A DNA stretch of 46,655 nt from Flammula alnicola. Taxonomy: Eukaryota > Basidiomycota > Agaricomycetes > Agaricales > Strophariaceae. The stretch lies in contig JADNRV010000358.1 in the NCBI GenBank assembly GCA_015499995.1, forward strand, positions 1 to 46,655, read 5' to 3'. The position numbers were made by a program, and so were the translations under genes. Numbering within the stretch: position 1 is the first letter of the stretch; each line of letters starts with the position of its first letter. This document shows positions 1 to 9,675 of this stretch, piece after piece. The notes under the pieces are model-generated. The model worked only from the letters and a program-made list of their open reading frames with translations. It made no database searches and was not told the origin of the DNA.

Positions 1-316
1 TGTCTCACCTAACTTCTTGCACATCATGGAAAATCAACTTTTTGGGTGCATTTCTTCATTTTTTGCCAAAATTTAAAGCCAGATCGGGTTGAATTTTAGT
101 TCTGCTGGGGGTCTTCGTGCTGATTTTTTGAAATTCCTTCTTAAAGTGTAATTTCAATGTTGTTTCTCGTGACACAGGCCAAATCTCAAAAAATCAGCAC
201 GAAGACCCCCAGCAGAACTAAAATTCAACCCGATCTGGCTTTAAATTTTGGCAAAAAATGAAGAAATGCACCCAAAAAGTTGATTTTCCATGATGTGCAA
301 GAAGTTAGGTGAGACA
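1..316. repeat. Foldback (inverted-repeat) element, 131-bp arms
   Basis: Bases 1-131 and 186-316 are reverse complements with no mismatch that I could find, separated by a 54-bp spacer (132-185). The ends read TGTCTCACCTAAC inward. There is no coding potential. The element could be a small non-autonomous foldback or MITE, or the inner part of a longer palindrome, because the left arm runs into the window edge. No target duplication can be assessed. Confidence 0.85.
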
Positions 317-353
317 AAACAAGTACAAACATCAAAAGTCGCAAAGCGACAGT

Positions 354-875
354 GCGCCTCCCCACTACATACCCTATCTATCTATCATATATTTGTAGAT
401 TGCGTAACCAATTCTGAGAGATTCAGGGTCAATGGGGTACCATCAGATTTAGAATTTTAAGGAGATTATAAATATGTATATGTCATCTCACTTGGGTAAC
501 TGAAATTGCCTTATTTGGTCTGTTTTGGAGACTGTGAGAACTTTTTGCCAAAAAATGTAGCTGTAGAGCATGCTTCAAGAATCACAAATATATCAAAATC
601 ATGTGACTAGCTGCTTTCATCATCGAGAAAAATGCAAAACACTCGCCCAAAGCTGGCAGTTTTGAAAATTGCACTTGCTAAATATAAAATATCTTGATTA
701 GAAATAGGTCCCACAGTCTCATTTTGATGTCATTTTATGTAATAGTGCGATATTTTCATGTTGTTGCTAAAAATAACCATATTTCCTTATTTGGAAATAA
801 CCGGATTCCGGTGGCCATTCTGTTCTGGCCATTCCTGTTGGGTATTCCGGTTGCAGCTTATTCTGGTCTGCATTC
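354..875. mobile_element. GGAAT-family inverted-repeat element, copy 1, left part
   Basis: This non-coding stretch is the reverse complement, with modest divergence, of 5154-5664. Its inner end (780-875) is rich in ATTCC/GGAAT. It stops at CATTC (871-875), where a Copia LTR begins, and the missing remainder resumes at 6902 with the same CATTC. So 354-875 plus 6902-7040 form one element split by Copia. The outer end is near ACTACATACCC. No transposase frame is present, so it is probably a non-autonomous DNA element. The 37 bases before it (317-353) hold nothing I recognise. Confidence 0.75.
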
Positions 876-1260
876 TGTAGTTACAAAGTGCAATGAGTAA
901 CTCAGACAGTACAACGTGAGTGTAACAGCTATGATTATACCTGTAGTTACGAAGCGCAATGAGTAACTAGAGGTAGGTATTTTAGTAAATAAAGGTAGAA
1001 TAATAGATGGATATTACTGACCTCAGATGGCACAACGTGAGTGTAACGGCTGAGGTACAGGATATCCATCAATAGGAAAATAAACCGCACGCAGAAAGTG
1101 TCGCATGTGATCGCTCGATAATGAGTGGATACATGAATAGGCGGCACCTGTGGCATAGCCGAGGGAGCAGCTATGTCTCTTGGTGTCCCAGAGTAGTAAG
1201 AATGAATAAAAAGAATAGAAATATGTGTTACTTGACGGTCCATGCCTGGTTCCTTTAACA
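876..1260 (-). repeat. Copia retrotransposon 3' LTR
   Basis: On the minus strand this begins TGTTAAAGG and ends AACTACA, so it has TG...CA ends and is 385 bp long. Just inside the element (1261-1274) lies a purine-rich tract (minus-strand CTTAGGGGAG), the expected plus-strand primer of a 3' LTR. The 5-bp duplication CATTC is at 871-875, with its partner at 6902-6906 next to the other LTR remnant. The 1051-1260 part is repeated with few changes at 6691-6901. Confidence 0.8.
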
Positions 1261-1498
1261 CTCCCCTAAGCAGGATGACCGTTCCTAGTCCATCAGGTGC
1301 AGCATGTAGCACTGCAATTCCATCGCCTCACAGGAGAGCGGCTTTGTGAGGATGTCGGCTAAGTTTTTGTTGGATGGGATGTGCACCACGCTGACATCTC
1401 CATCGCTGACCCGTTCTCGTATATAGTGATATTGGATATGGATGTGTTTTGCTTTCTTGTGGCCTTTCTTGCTCTGCATGAGCATGATCGACCCGGTG
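1261..1498 (-). pseudogene. Copia Pol, C-terminal RNase H fragment
   Basis: The minus strand encodes the end of a Ty1/Copia polyprotein. It has the conserved K-x-K-H-I-H-I-Q-Y-H-Y-I-R-E block and then H-I-P-S-x-x-N-L-A-D-I-L-T-K-P-L, typical of the end of Copia RNase H, with a stop near 1285. It is separated from the rest of RNase H (from 2953) by a 1.45-kb insertion. Removing the insertion and one repeat joins N-D-N-T-G directly to S-I-M-L in one frame. The polypurine tract and 3' LTR follow at once. It is a remnant and not a working gene. Confidence 0.85.
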
Positions 1499-2952
1499 AT
1501 AGGGCTGCAAACAGGCCACACATGAATTTCGCGAATATATCATCTTTTACCGAGGGAATATAACCGAGACAGAGAGACTATAACGCACCCAAGTTAGTAG
1601 TCTAAGGCCTAGCTATGCGACTACTAGTTGTCATATAACCTGTGACAATGGTAATCAGATGCAGTTCAGAGCTAGCTGAGTCTGTATGATAAGCCGGGAG
1701 ACAGTTAAAAGTTATCAGGCAGTGAAATATAGAACGCATAAGTCATAATGACTAGCAAGGTGTAAAACACACCATGGGAAATAAATAAAAAGACTTCTGA
1801 ATGCTTCGGAAATAGTGCGCAGCGAATTCAGTACAATCAGTGTATTGCTGAAAAGCTAGCTATAAAATACTACAGCTAGGAGTACAAGACGCAGCTAGTT
1901 AGCATGCAGTCAAAATGCACGACTACTAGTGAGCATATCTTGTGACTTACTACGAGACACACGGGACCCAGACGCGTTAGTTAGACGCACACTCTACCCT
2001 CTACCCGGGGACTACCAAAAGTGGTAATAGTATGAGAAAGGAAAGAAGGAACCAACATCAATGATGGCCATGGATCCGGGATAAAGTGGCACTGCTAGCT
2101 GAGATGCACGCATGATGCGCATGGTACGCGGAAGTCAGGAGCGTCCTAGCGCGCTGAAATGGGATGAATTTCCAAATCCTTAACCGCTATCTGGTCACCT
2201 GGAATACTCAACCCTATACCCATTGCCTGCAGGCATTATTTACATGAGATAAGAATGTTTTACACTATTTTATTCGCATACTAGAACCACACATAGCTGT
2301 AGTATAAAAGATGTACATATGTAGCTAGTTACCAAAAAGCAATCTCTTCCCTGTTTTATTTCAAGCTAAGACGCAGTGTCTAGTAAGAAAGAGGACGAAT
2401 AAAGGATCAGTTTGACTTCAATAGAGTTCATTTGAAGCCAGAGAAGGCTTAGTTAAATAAAAGAGAAAGTTCTTGAGGACAAGGTCCAAGAATTTAGAAG
2501 CCAGAGTGTGCTTAGAGGCCAAGAGAGCACCTAAGAGTCAGAAACAGAGTCCACAGTGGGCTAGCAGATCATTCAGAAGGTAGCGCACAGTGCGACCTTA
2601 GTTTCAGATGAGTTCCCAAATCTTCAGAGCAGCTAGTGCTTCAAAATTCGAGCTAGCAGTGTTCTAGAGAGTTCCTCTCAAATAAAACCCCTAAAATCAA
2701 TAAAACCGTTCATCCCTGTGATAAAACGAGGCTTGAAACTACAATAAAACGTGTATTTGAATAATCCCTCATATCCACTTAAACGAACTGCGAGGCACTG
2801 TCTACAAGTCAGCTAGTTGAACAAAATAGACATTGTGAAGCAAAGCACACTACATATTTCTAAAGCTAGTAGAGCATCGCTCGACCTGGTTAGGATCTCA
2901 CTCCACAGTTGTGTGTGTTGTTTAGGTCACTGAGTGCGTAGCGGGTCTCTCA
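1499..2952 (-). mobile_element. LTR-like insertion inside Copia RNase H
   Basis: A 1454-bp non-coding block is flanked by CCGGTG at 1493-1498 and 2953-2958. On the minus strand it starts TGAGAGACC right after ACCGG and ends ...CCCTAT before CACCGG, so the target duplication is 5-6 bp. Its length, lack of coding and TG start suit a solo LTR, but the end is not the usual CA. It has no clear similarity to the other LTRs here apart from the TGARAGACC-like start. Removing it restores the Copia frame. Confidence 0.55.
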
Positions 2953-4628
2953 CCGGTGTTGTCATTGTACAAAACAGCAGGGGTGGGTTGTTCGAGACCA
3001 GCTTCTCGCATGAATGAGAACATCCACATGGCTTGCTGACATGCCCAGCTGGTGGCCATGTATTCGGCCTCTGTAGTAGAGAGCGCTACCATGTCCTGGT
3101 ATTTTGAGCTCCATGAAATGGGGCCACCTGCCATCATGAAGATGTAGGCACCCGTCGAGCACCCGGTATCCAACAGATTGCCCATGTAGTCAGCATCGAC
3201 AAAGCCATATGGCTTAAGGCCATCTTCAGTTCCCTTCAGATATGAGATCTTGTAGTGTAATGTTGCCTTGATGTATGCCAATACATGCATGAGGGCCTTC
3301 CAGTGCTGTGGGCTGGGGTTGATTTGGAATCAAGCAAGGAGGTTTACCGTGAATGATAGGTCTGGTCACGATGCCACTTGCACCCACATAATGCTTCCTA
3401 ACGCCTCGCGGTATGGTTTATTGGCCATGAAATGTCAGTCTTCATCTGTCGACATGCAGTTCTTGAGTGATAGGTCTATTCCAGTCAGAAGCAGTGTGTA
3501 TTTTGGGTTGCAATCGGCCATCCCAAATCTCTGTAAGATTCTTTCAAGATATGGGCATTGCAATATCGTGATAGTGCCTGACATCTTGTCCTGTTGCAAG
3601 CTCATTCCAAGGATAAATCTCCCCTTTTCCTCATCATCTTCCACTCTCTTTATCTCATACGCACTCTCGAGCTCCCTATCGCCTTCATTTCCTCAGCTGC
3701 TGAAGATGAACTGCTGATTATGTCATCTGTATAGGTTATATTGAGTGTGTATTTCCCGTTGATTATCTGGTGTCTAACACATGGGTCTGCCAATGACTGG
3801 TAGTACCCAAGGGCGTCGTACGTGCCAGATAGTTCGTCCTCCTAGTCGTGCGCACCTGCCATCATTCCGTAGACAGTTTTATGTGCGTGGTATACTAAGT
3901 GTTCCTCCTCTCGCTGAATATAACCAGGTGCCTGCTCTGTGTATACCTCATACTTGTTAACACTGTTAAGGTAGGCAGCGATGAAATCTATTTGCCAGAG
4001 GTGTAGTCTGAGGTGAGCGATGACAGCGAGACACATTCACATTGACTCCAGGCATGCAACAGATGTGTAGGTTTGGTCAAAGTCCACTCCAGGGATTTGG
4101 TTAAACCGCTGGGCAACCAGGCGAGCCTTTCTCTTCATTATGTCGCCTCCACCATTATACTTGAACCCATACACCCACTTCAACCCAATCACCTTTTTCC
4201 CCACTGGCCTCGGTACCTTGCTAAAAACCCCTCTTCTTTCCATCACCATCATCTCTTTGTCCATAGGTGGCTTCCAGTTGTCCTCATGTCACATCACATC
4301 TATGTATGATTTAGGCAGGTAAGTGTCTGAATCTGTCTTCGCTAGTAGCACAATATAGTCATCTAAATCGGTTTGAAAATCTAGCATATGTTCCCAAATG
4401 AAATCACTGGCATCCATGTCCATGTCATACCCGGGTATTGCTTGGATCAGAGAGTAAGCAGTTGCAGCCTGTGGTATGTTCACGTTGCTTGCCCACTCTT
4501 CTCTCCTGTCCTTAGCAGCCAACTCTCATTCCACTGACTCTGCTGACTCTGTAGCTGCAGCTGTGGATTTCACTATTCTTGCTGATCAGCATGGGGGTGG
4601 CAGTGCATACAGCACTTGTGCATTCATG
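2953..4628 (-). pseudogene. Copia Pol: reverse transcriptase and RNase H, degraded
   Basis: Read on the minus strand, 4522-4289 is the serine/acidic region before RT. 4264-3842 is the RT start (K-x-V-I-G-L-K-W-V-Y, R-L-V-A-Q-R, Q-I-D-F-I-A-A-Y-L), interrupted by one in-frame stop near 4037. 3841-3435 carries the palm, and its catalytic box reads Y-T-D-D (3722-3733) instead of the usual Y-V-D-D. 3290-2953 is RNase H (D-A-D-Y, I-S-W-S-S-K, A-L-S-T-T-E-A-E-Y). There are several frameshifts and stops. Gag, protease and integrase are absent: upstream sequence stops at 4628, where a GGAAT-family repeat begins. Confidence 0.88.
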
Positions 4629-5030
4629 CAGTACTTTGCTGTGCCCCACCTATTCTGGTTGGAATGACTGGAATCCAGTGGAATGGGACTGAAATCCAGT
4701 GGAATAGACTGGATTCCAGTGGAATGAAACTGGAATAGACTGGAATAGGACCAAAATCCACTGGAATAGACGGGAATACATTGTATTTTGTTTAATTTAG
4801 ATGTCACATGTCACAGGCCTTTGAATTTATCAAAAAAATCACACCTCTCCTGTATCCCAAGCCCTTTGTCCAAAACCCACCCCACAAAATTCAAATCTAA
4901 ATATAGAAATTTAGGGTGAAATTATCTAAAATAGGTTGTGAAAACCACAGGGTCCACCCTAATCTGGCAGGTGTCTGAAACCAAAAATTCAGGCATAAGA
5001 GTCACATGTCACACCTGCATGTCACACCTG
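4629..5030. mobile_element. GGAAT-family element fragment with simple-repeat end
   Basis: It begins TTTGCTGTGCCCCACC (4629 on), the same terminus that occurs reversed at about 6665-6686. Then come dense GGAAT/CCAGT repeats (4660-4790): variants of the phrase TGGAATAGACTGGAAT. 4800-5030 is AT-rich without coding. Copia Pol lies on its left and a second family member (5031 on) on its right. Whether 4629-6690 was one element or two that recombined is unclear. Confidence 0.6.
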
Positions 5031-5664
5031 TGGAGGTCTTTATTGTCCTCCACTGATTCCTACCGGAATCCTGCGGAATCCGGTCATTCCGGAGGAATAA
5101 TTTTTGGGTCATTTTGGCTGAGAGGCCAGCCAAAATGCGAAATTTCATTCCAGAGGAATGCAGACTGGAATAAGCTGCAACCGGAATACCCAACAGGAAT
5201 GGCCGGAACGGAATGGCCACCGGAATCCGGTTTTTCCAAAAAAGGAAATATGGTTATTTTTAGCACCAACATGAAAATATCACACTATTACATAAAATGA
5301 CATCAAAATGAGACTGTGGGACCTATTTCTAATCAAGATATTCCATATTTAGCAAGTGCAATTTTCAAAACCGCCGGCTTTGGGCGAGTTTTTCGCGTTT
5401 TTCTCGATGACAAAGCAGCTAGTCACATGATTTTGATATATTTGTGATTCTGGAAGCATGCTCTATAGTTACTTTTTTTGGCAAAAAGTTCCCACGGTCC
5501 CCAAAACAGACCAAATAAGGTGATTTCAGTTACCCGAGTGAGATGACATATACATATTTGTAATCTCCTTAAAATTCTGAATCTGATGGTACCCCATTGA
5601 CCCTGAATCTCTCAGAATTGGTTACACAATCTACAAATATATTATAGATAGATAGGGTATGTAG
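5031..5664. mobile_element. GGAAT-family element, copy 2 (most complete)
   Basis: This 634-bp non-coding element runs from GGAGGTCTTTATTGTCC to GGGTATGTAGT. 5036-5160 is the reverse complement of 6903-7030, and 5154-5664 of 365-875. It therefore shows what the Copia-split copy 1 looked like before insertion. One end is ATTCC-rich and the rest is AT-rich. No transposase, Pol III box or poly(A) was seen, and I found no convincing target duplication. Confidence 0.72.
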
Positions 5665-5826
5665 TCTGATGTTTTTGGTAGGTTAGCAACAGTTCTCTGG
5701 TCTAATGGTTAAATGGTCTGGGATATTAGCTACTGGATTTCTTCTGGGGCTCTGGGTTCAATTCCTGAAAGATGCAAAATCTTTGAGTGATATTTTTCTC
5801 TGAGTTCTGTCTAAGTCCACCAAGTT
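5665..5826 (+). mobile_element. tRNA-like SINE head (Pol III A and B boxes)
   Basis: TGGTCTAATGG at 5698-5708 matches an internal Pol III A box, and GGTTCAATTCC at 5755-5765 matches a B box, 46 bases apart as in a tRNA gene. The flanks do not make an acceptor stem and the T stem is weak, so this is a degraded tRNA-derived sequence and not a tRNA gene. The tail past 5780 is unassigned. It lies between two GGAAT-family copies. Confidence 0.5.
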
Positions 5827-6690
5827 GAAGTCCTAACCGGAATTTCGGTCATTCCTGTGGATTCCGGTCAGGATTCCTGCGGAATTGAGTCCATTCCTGC
5901 GGAATTGAGTCCATTCCTGCGGATTCCAGTCCATTCCTGCGGATTCCGGTCCATTCCTCCGGAATCCGGTCATTCCGGGAGGAATCAGTGGAGGAATGAA
6001 AAGTATTGCACCTGTGTGACATGTGCAAATTGATTCCTTTATATGCCTTATTTGTCTATTTGAGATACATATGTTATGTGACTGACGTGTGAGTGATTCA
6101 GGGTCAATAAGGTACCATCAAATTTAGCATTTTGAGGAGATTCTAAATATATCTATATTATGTGTCCCAGACAGGCAATATTACTATATTTAAGCTGTTT
6201 TGAGGACCGTGGGAATTTTATGCCTAAAAAGGTAATTATAGCACCTGCTGTAAAACCAGTGTACCTTTAGAAATCATATGATCTGCTGCTCTCGTTAATG
6301 AGAAAACTGCAAAAAACTTGACCAAACCCGAGTCTTTTCAAAATCACCTAATCCAAATATTGAATTTCCTAATTGGGAATATCTCTTGGCACACTATCTA
6401 ATTTTATTTCAATACCACAGACAGGTACTGATGTCTATTTCTATATATAGACATCAGAAATCACCAAATCATAATGCATTTCTATTCCATTCCAGTGGAA
6501 TATCTGGTTGTTCCATTCCAGCCATTCCACTCCTGTTGCATTCCGGTCAACATTCCAGTGGAATCTCGGAATTTGCCCCTTTTTCAAAAAATTTCAGAAA
6601 TTTGGCAGGAGATTCCACCGGAATGGCCCTATATTCCACCGGATTCCACCGGATTCCAGTAGGAATAGGGGGGGCACAGCAAAGACCTCC
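5827..6690. mobile_element. GGAAT-family element, diverged copy 3
   Basis: ATTCC/GGAAT-rich blocks at 5827-6000 and 6480-6670 flank a middle (about 6085-6400) that is a clearly diverged homologue of 405-700 in the same direction, sharing for example the GATTCAGGGTCAAT and GGTACCATCA words. The right end reads inward TTTGCTGTGCCCC (reverse strand, before 6690) and abuts the truncated Copia LTR. It is non-coding. The greater divergence suggests an older subfamily than copies 1 and 2. Confidence 0.6.
5875..5962. repeat. Short tandem repeat, about 22-bp unit
   Basis: About four head-to-tail units of the type TCCATTCCTGCGGAATTGAG, drifting to TCCATTCCTGCGGATTCCGG. They form the end of GGAAT-family copy 3 and probably arose by slippage or unequal exchange. 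Confidence 0.7.
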
Positions 6691-6901
6691 TGAGGTACAG
6701 GATATCCATCAATAGGAAAATAAACCGCATGCAGAAAGTGCCACATGTGATCGCTCAATAGTGAGTGGGTACGTGAATAGGTGGCACCATGTGGCATAGC
6801 CGAGGGAGCAGCTATGTCTCTTGGTGTCCCAGAGTAGTAAGAATGAATAAAAAGAATAGAAATATGTGTTACTTGATGGTCCATGCCTGGTTTCTTCAAC
6901 A
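6691..6901 (-). repeat. Copia 5' LTR, truncated
   Basis: This is highly similar to 1051-1260. On the minus strand it starts TGTTGAAG at 6901, next to target copy CATTC (6902-6906), which matches 871-875. The inner 175 bp or so of the LTR is missing, because GGAAT-family copy 3 meets it at 6690. It therefore marks the upstream edge of the same Copia element whose 3' LTR is at 876-1260. Confidence 0.75.
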
Positions 6902-7040
6902 CATTCCTCTGGAATGAAATTTTGCATTTTGGCTGGCCTCTCAGCCAAAATGACCCAAAAATTATTCCTCTGGAATGACCAGATTCTGCAGGATTCTGGT
7001 AGGAATCAATGGAGGATAATAAAGACCTCCCATTACCCAG
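6902..7040. mobile_element. GGAAT-family element, copy 1, right part
   Basis: This is the reverse complement of 5036-5160 with few differences. It begins with CATTC, the Copia target duplication, and ends AAAGACCTCC, the family terminus. Together with 354-875 it completes copy 1. Bases 7041-7057 are unassigned. Confidence 0.7.
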
Positions 7041-7057
7041 CCACCCTGGGACCCCGT

Positions 7058-8229
7058 TGAAGAGACCACGAGCAGCTAGCTCTGAACGGACTACTATTCT
7101 CCTCACCTGAGCTATTTTTAGCACTTAGTAAAGCTTACAATGTAGTCTAAATGTTACAAGTCTGGACATTACAATGACAAGACTACTAAGGACTAGAGGA
7201 AACTATGCAAGATAACGAGGAATGCAAGGTTCAATAAAGACATTATCATTAGTAACTATTGAGATAATAGTCAATACATTTAATGAAGTGTACAGAAATA
7301 GGCACCTTTCAGTAATATCTTAACCATCCAGCCTATACAGCAAGGGCACGGATCTCTAGATTAAAGAATGGACATCTAGGCACACTACAGGACAGGTCGT
7401 GTGACATTGCTGAAGGCACCGAGGACAGTAGAGCAGCCAGGGTAAAGCAGACGCCCATAGACGTGCCTGTAGCAACACTGATCAGAAGCTCAGATCAAAG
7501 GGATACCTAATTGGGAACACATACCATATTGGGTAATAATTGGTTACAGGAAGATTTCCGGGGTGCATAACTCGACATAGCGAGATCTGAGATGCATGCC
7601 AAGGGTACCAGGGTACCAGGTACAGAGGATGAAGGGTTACAACCCTAATCACGAGTATTATCATGGACAGAACAGGTGCAGTTTGCCCGAGTGTCTCTGA
7701 TGAGACATAGGCGTGTCTATGCTCCGGTCAGTCAATAGCCAATGACAGGACAAGATACCAATAAAAATGAAAATCACAAGCCTGTATACCACACGGTCGA
7801 GGAGGATTAAGTCTTAGGCACTTAAGTTAGCTGAGCCGAGGATGATCTGAACTCCTGATCCATCCAAAAGGCATAATCAAGTGAAAGTGCACGGAAACTG
7901 TACTCCACAGGCTGCCGCTCGTGCACAAATGCTTATGAATTCTCTATATTCTCATCATTGCATCTATGTAATAATATATCATCTTAGTAGTATATAAGCA
8001 GCCCTGTAACACCATAGAATACAAGCAATTTACCACCTACAAGACATAGGTGCTTAAGAGTTATATCTTAAGTGTTTTCGCCTCCAAGTACTAAGTAGCT
8101 TCAAAGTGAGAGTCCCATAATATAAAAAGAAGCCAAGTAAAAATATACAAGCTATTAAAGATAAGATCACAAGCCTAAGTGGTTCACCAAGTTAAAGAAA
8201 GAGAGTTATAAGCCAAGAAACCTGTCTAA
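7058..8229 (+). repeat. Gypsy-2 family LTR (plus adjoining leader), truncated by Harbinger
   Basis: It starts TGAAGAGACCACGAG. The first 307 bp match 20347-20654, and the rest matches the reverse complement of 28768-29649. It contains GGATCTCTAGATTAA uninterrupted at 7350-7364, which is the empty version of the site where LINE-1 sits in the other copy. A TATA-like box lies at 7991-7997. The right side is cut at TAA by the PIF/Harbinger element. The inner border of the LTR cannot be fixed from this window. Confidence 0.8.
7991..7997 (+). promoter_or_regulatory. LTR TATA box
   Basis: TATATAA lies in the LTR, in the sequence GTATATAAGCAGCCC. The same box is kept in the inverted copy (minus strand, about 29000-29006). 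It probably directs Pol II transcription of Gypsy-2 elements. This is inferred from sequence alone. Confidence 0.5.
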
Positions 8230-8442
8230 GGCTGCGTTCGGACTCAGAATGTCACATTTTGATGCGGCATTCTGGCCTATATTTGGTAGTTTAGATTATC
8301 ATCACATGGTTTGAAGGTCCCGTGCAAATGTGACGATCTGTGACATCCTGCATTCTGTTTGTTGATCAGACCGTTGCGTCTCGTCTCTTATCTCTCCCTC
8401 TCTTACTTTCACCACCTCCTCTCGTCCTCGTAGCTCATCGAC

Positions 8443-9503
8443 ATGACCAAAGACAATGGCGCTGCACAGTGGACCACTGAAGATGAGGTAATCTTCATCG
8501 ACTTCTTACTACTGCACGCTGCTGCTGCCGGGGATGGTGGCAACTTCAAAATGGTGACATTCAATGCCGCTGCACCTGTTATCGAGGTGAAGCGAGTCAA
8601 GGGAGGCCCAAAAACTGCCAAGGCCTGTCAGAACAAATACAACTCGGTATGTTCTATCATCCTCATCATGTGTAATTGCACTGAATTTACATTGTTAGCT
8701 TCGTCGAACCTTTCGTGCCATACAGGCCATCAAGAACAGGTCAGGTTGGACCTGGAGTGACGAAACTGGTGCTTCCATCACTCCAGAGATGGAGGATACT
8801 TGGTCGGACTTCCTCAAGGTTCACAAGGATGCTAAACCCTTCAAGAACAAGGGTTGGGTCCACCTCAAGAAGGTCTCATTGCTCATGCCTGCTACCGTGA
8901 AGGGCAAACACATTTTCCGTCCCTCTCAGGGCCTCTCTGGCATGGATCCCTTTGATGAGGATGATGATGAACTCCCTCCCTTTCCTGCAAACACTCAGGT
9001 GGATGAGGACACTCCTGATAAGGAGATTGGACATCTCGAAGTTGTTGCTTCTTCTGCCCTGGTAGGTTCTCTTTGATTATTTTAAATTGATACTTATTAT
9101 TCTCTATTATCAGATCATCCCTTTGACTCCTCCTCGGGCCTCTCGGAAGCGTGAACGTGCCATCTCTGAAACACCTGCGCCTGCAAAGAAAGCCAAAGTA
9201 ACTGGCACGGATGCGATCCAAAGCCTGACTGCATCGATTAGTCGCTTTAGTGACAACATCTGCAAGGCCCTGGCTGGCGACCCTTCTGATAAGACACCCA
9301 AGCATCACACCAAGGCCGTGAAGCTTGCACAGAAGGAAGATTGGCTCCCCATGGCTGATCGTCTCATTCTGTGCAATGTCTTGGAGAAGGACATCAAGGC
9401 TGCAGATGCGTACACTGCTCTCAATGCTGACGATGTTGAGTTCTGCCAAATGTGGATTCAAGAGAAGGTCGAAGAGGTCAGGGTGTTAAGAGCTGCTGCA
9501 TAA
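8443..9503 (+). CDS. Harbinger Myb/SANT-like DNA-binding protein (3 exons, intact)
   Basis: Exons 8443-8646, 8699-9061 and 9114-9503 join in phase 0 to give 318 residues. Both introns are exactly 52 nt: GTATGT...TTAG (8647-8698) and GTAGGT...CAG (9062-9113). The N-terminal 120 residues have the Myb/SANT-like pattern of PIF/Harbinger accessory proteins: W-T-T-E-D-E near residue 10, then G-G-P-K-T-A-K-A-C-Q-N-K-Y, then A-I-Q-A-I-K-N-R-S-G-W-T-W after the first splice. An acidic stretch and a basic K-R-E-R/K-K-A-K nuclear-localisation-like stretch follow. In this superfamily the partner binds the element ends and helps bring the transposase to the nucleus. No stop or frameshift was seen, although its transposase partner is broken. 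Confidence 0.85.
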
Positions 9504-9675
9504 ATATATCTCTCTGTTCTCATATATACCTTTGCGATAATCATTCATTCACATTATAATTCTTTCTTTCATTATAATTCTTTCCTTCATTCACTTATAT
9601 AATTATCTATAGCCTCAAATACCTCAATACCCTTATATCTACATTCATTTATCTATATGCTCATTACTATTTTAT

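Noticed and set aside
694..900. Short frames in the GGAAT-family repeats
   Set aside because: They are not conserved between copies 1, 2 and 3 and lack any recognisable domain.
5875..5962. CRISPR-like spaced repeats
   Set aside because: Units are contiguous with no unique spacers, in a eukaryotic repeat element. It is a simple tandem repeat.
4629..6690. Treating this as a single 2-kb TIR transposon because both ends read TTTGCTGTGCCCC inward
   Set aside because: Its flanks are different parts of Copia (pol and LTR) and are not contiguous, and a complete family member plus a SINE head lie inside. Two copies joined by deletion is simpler.
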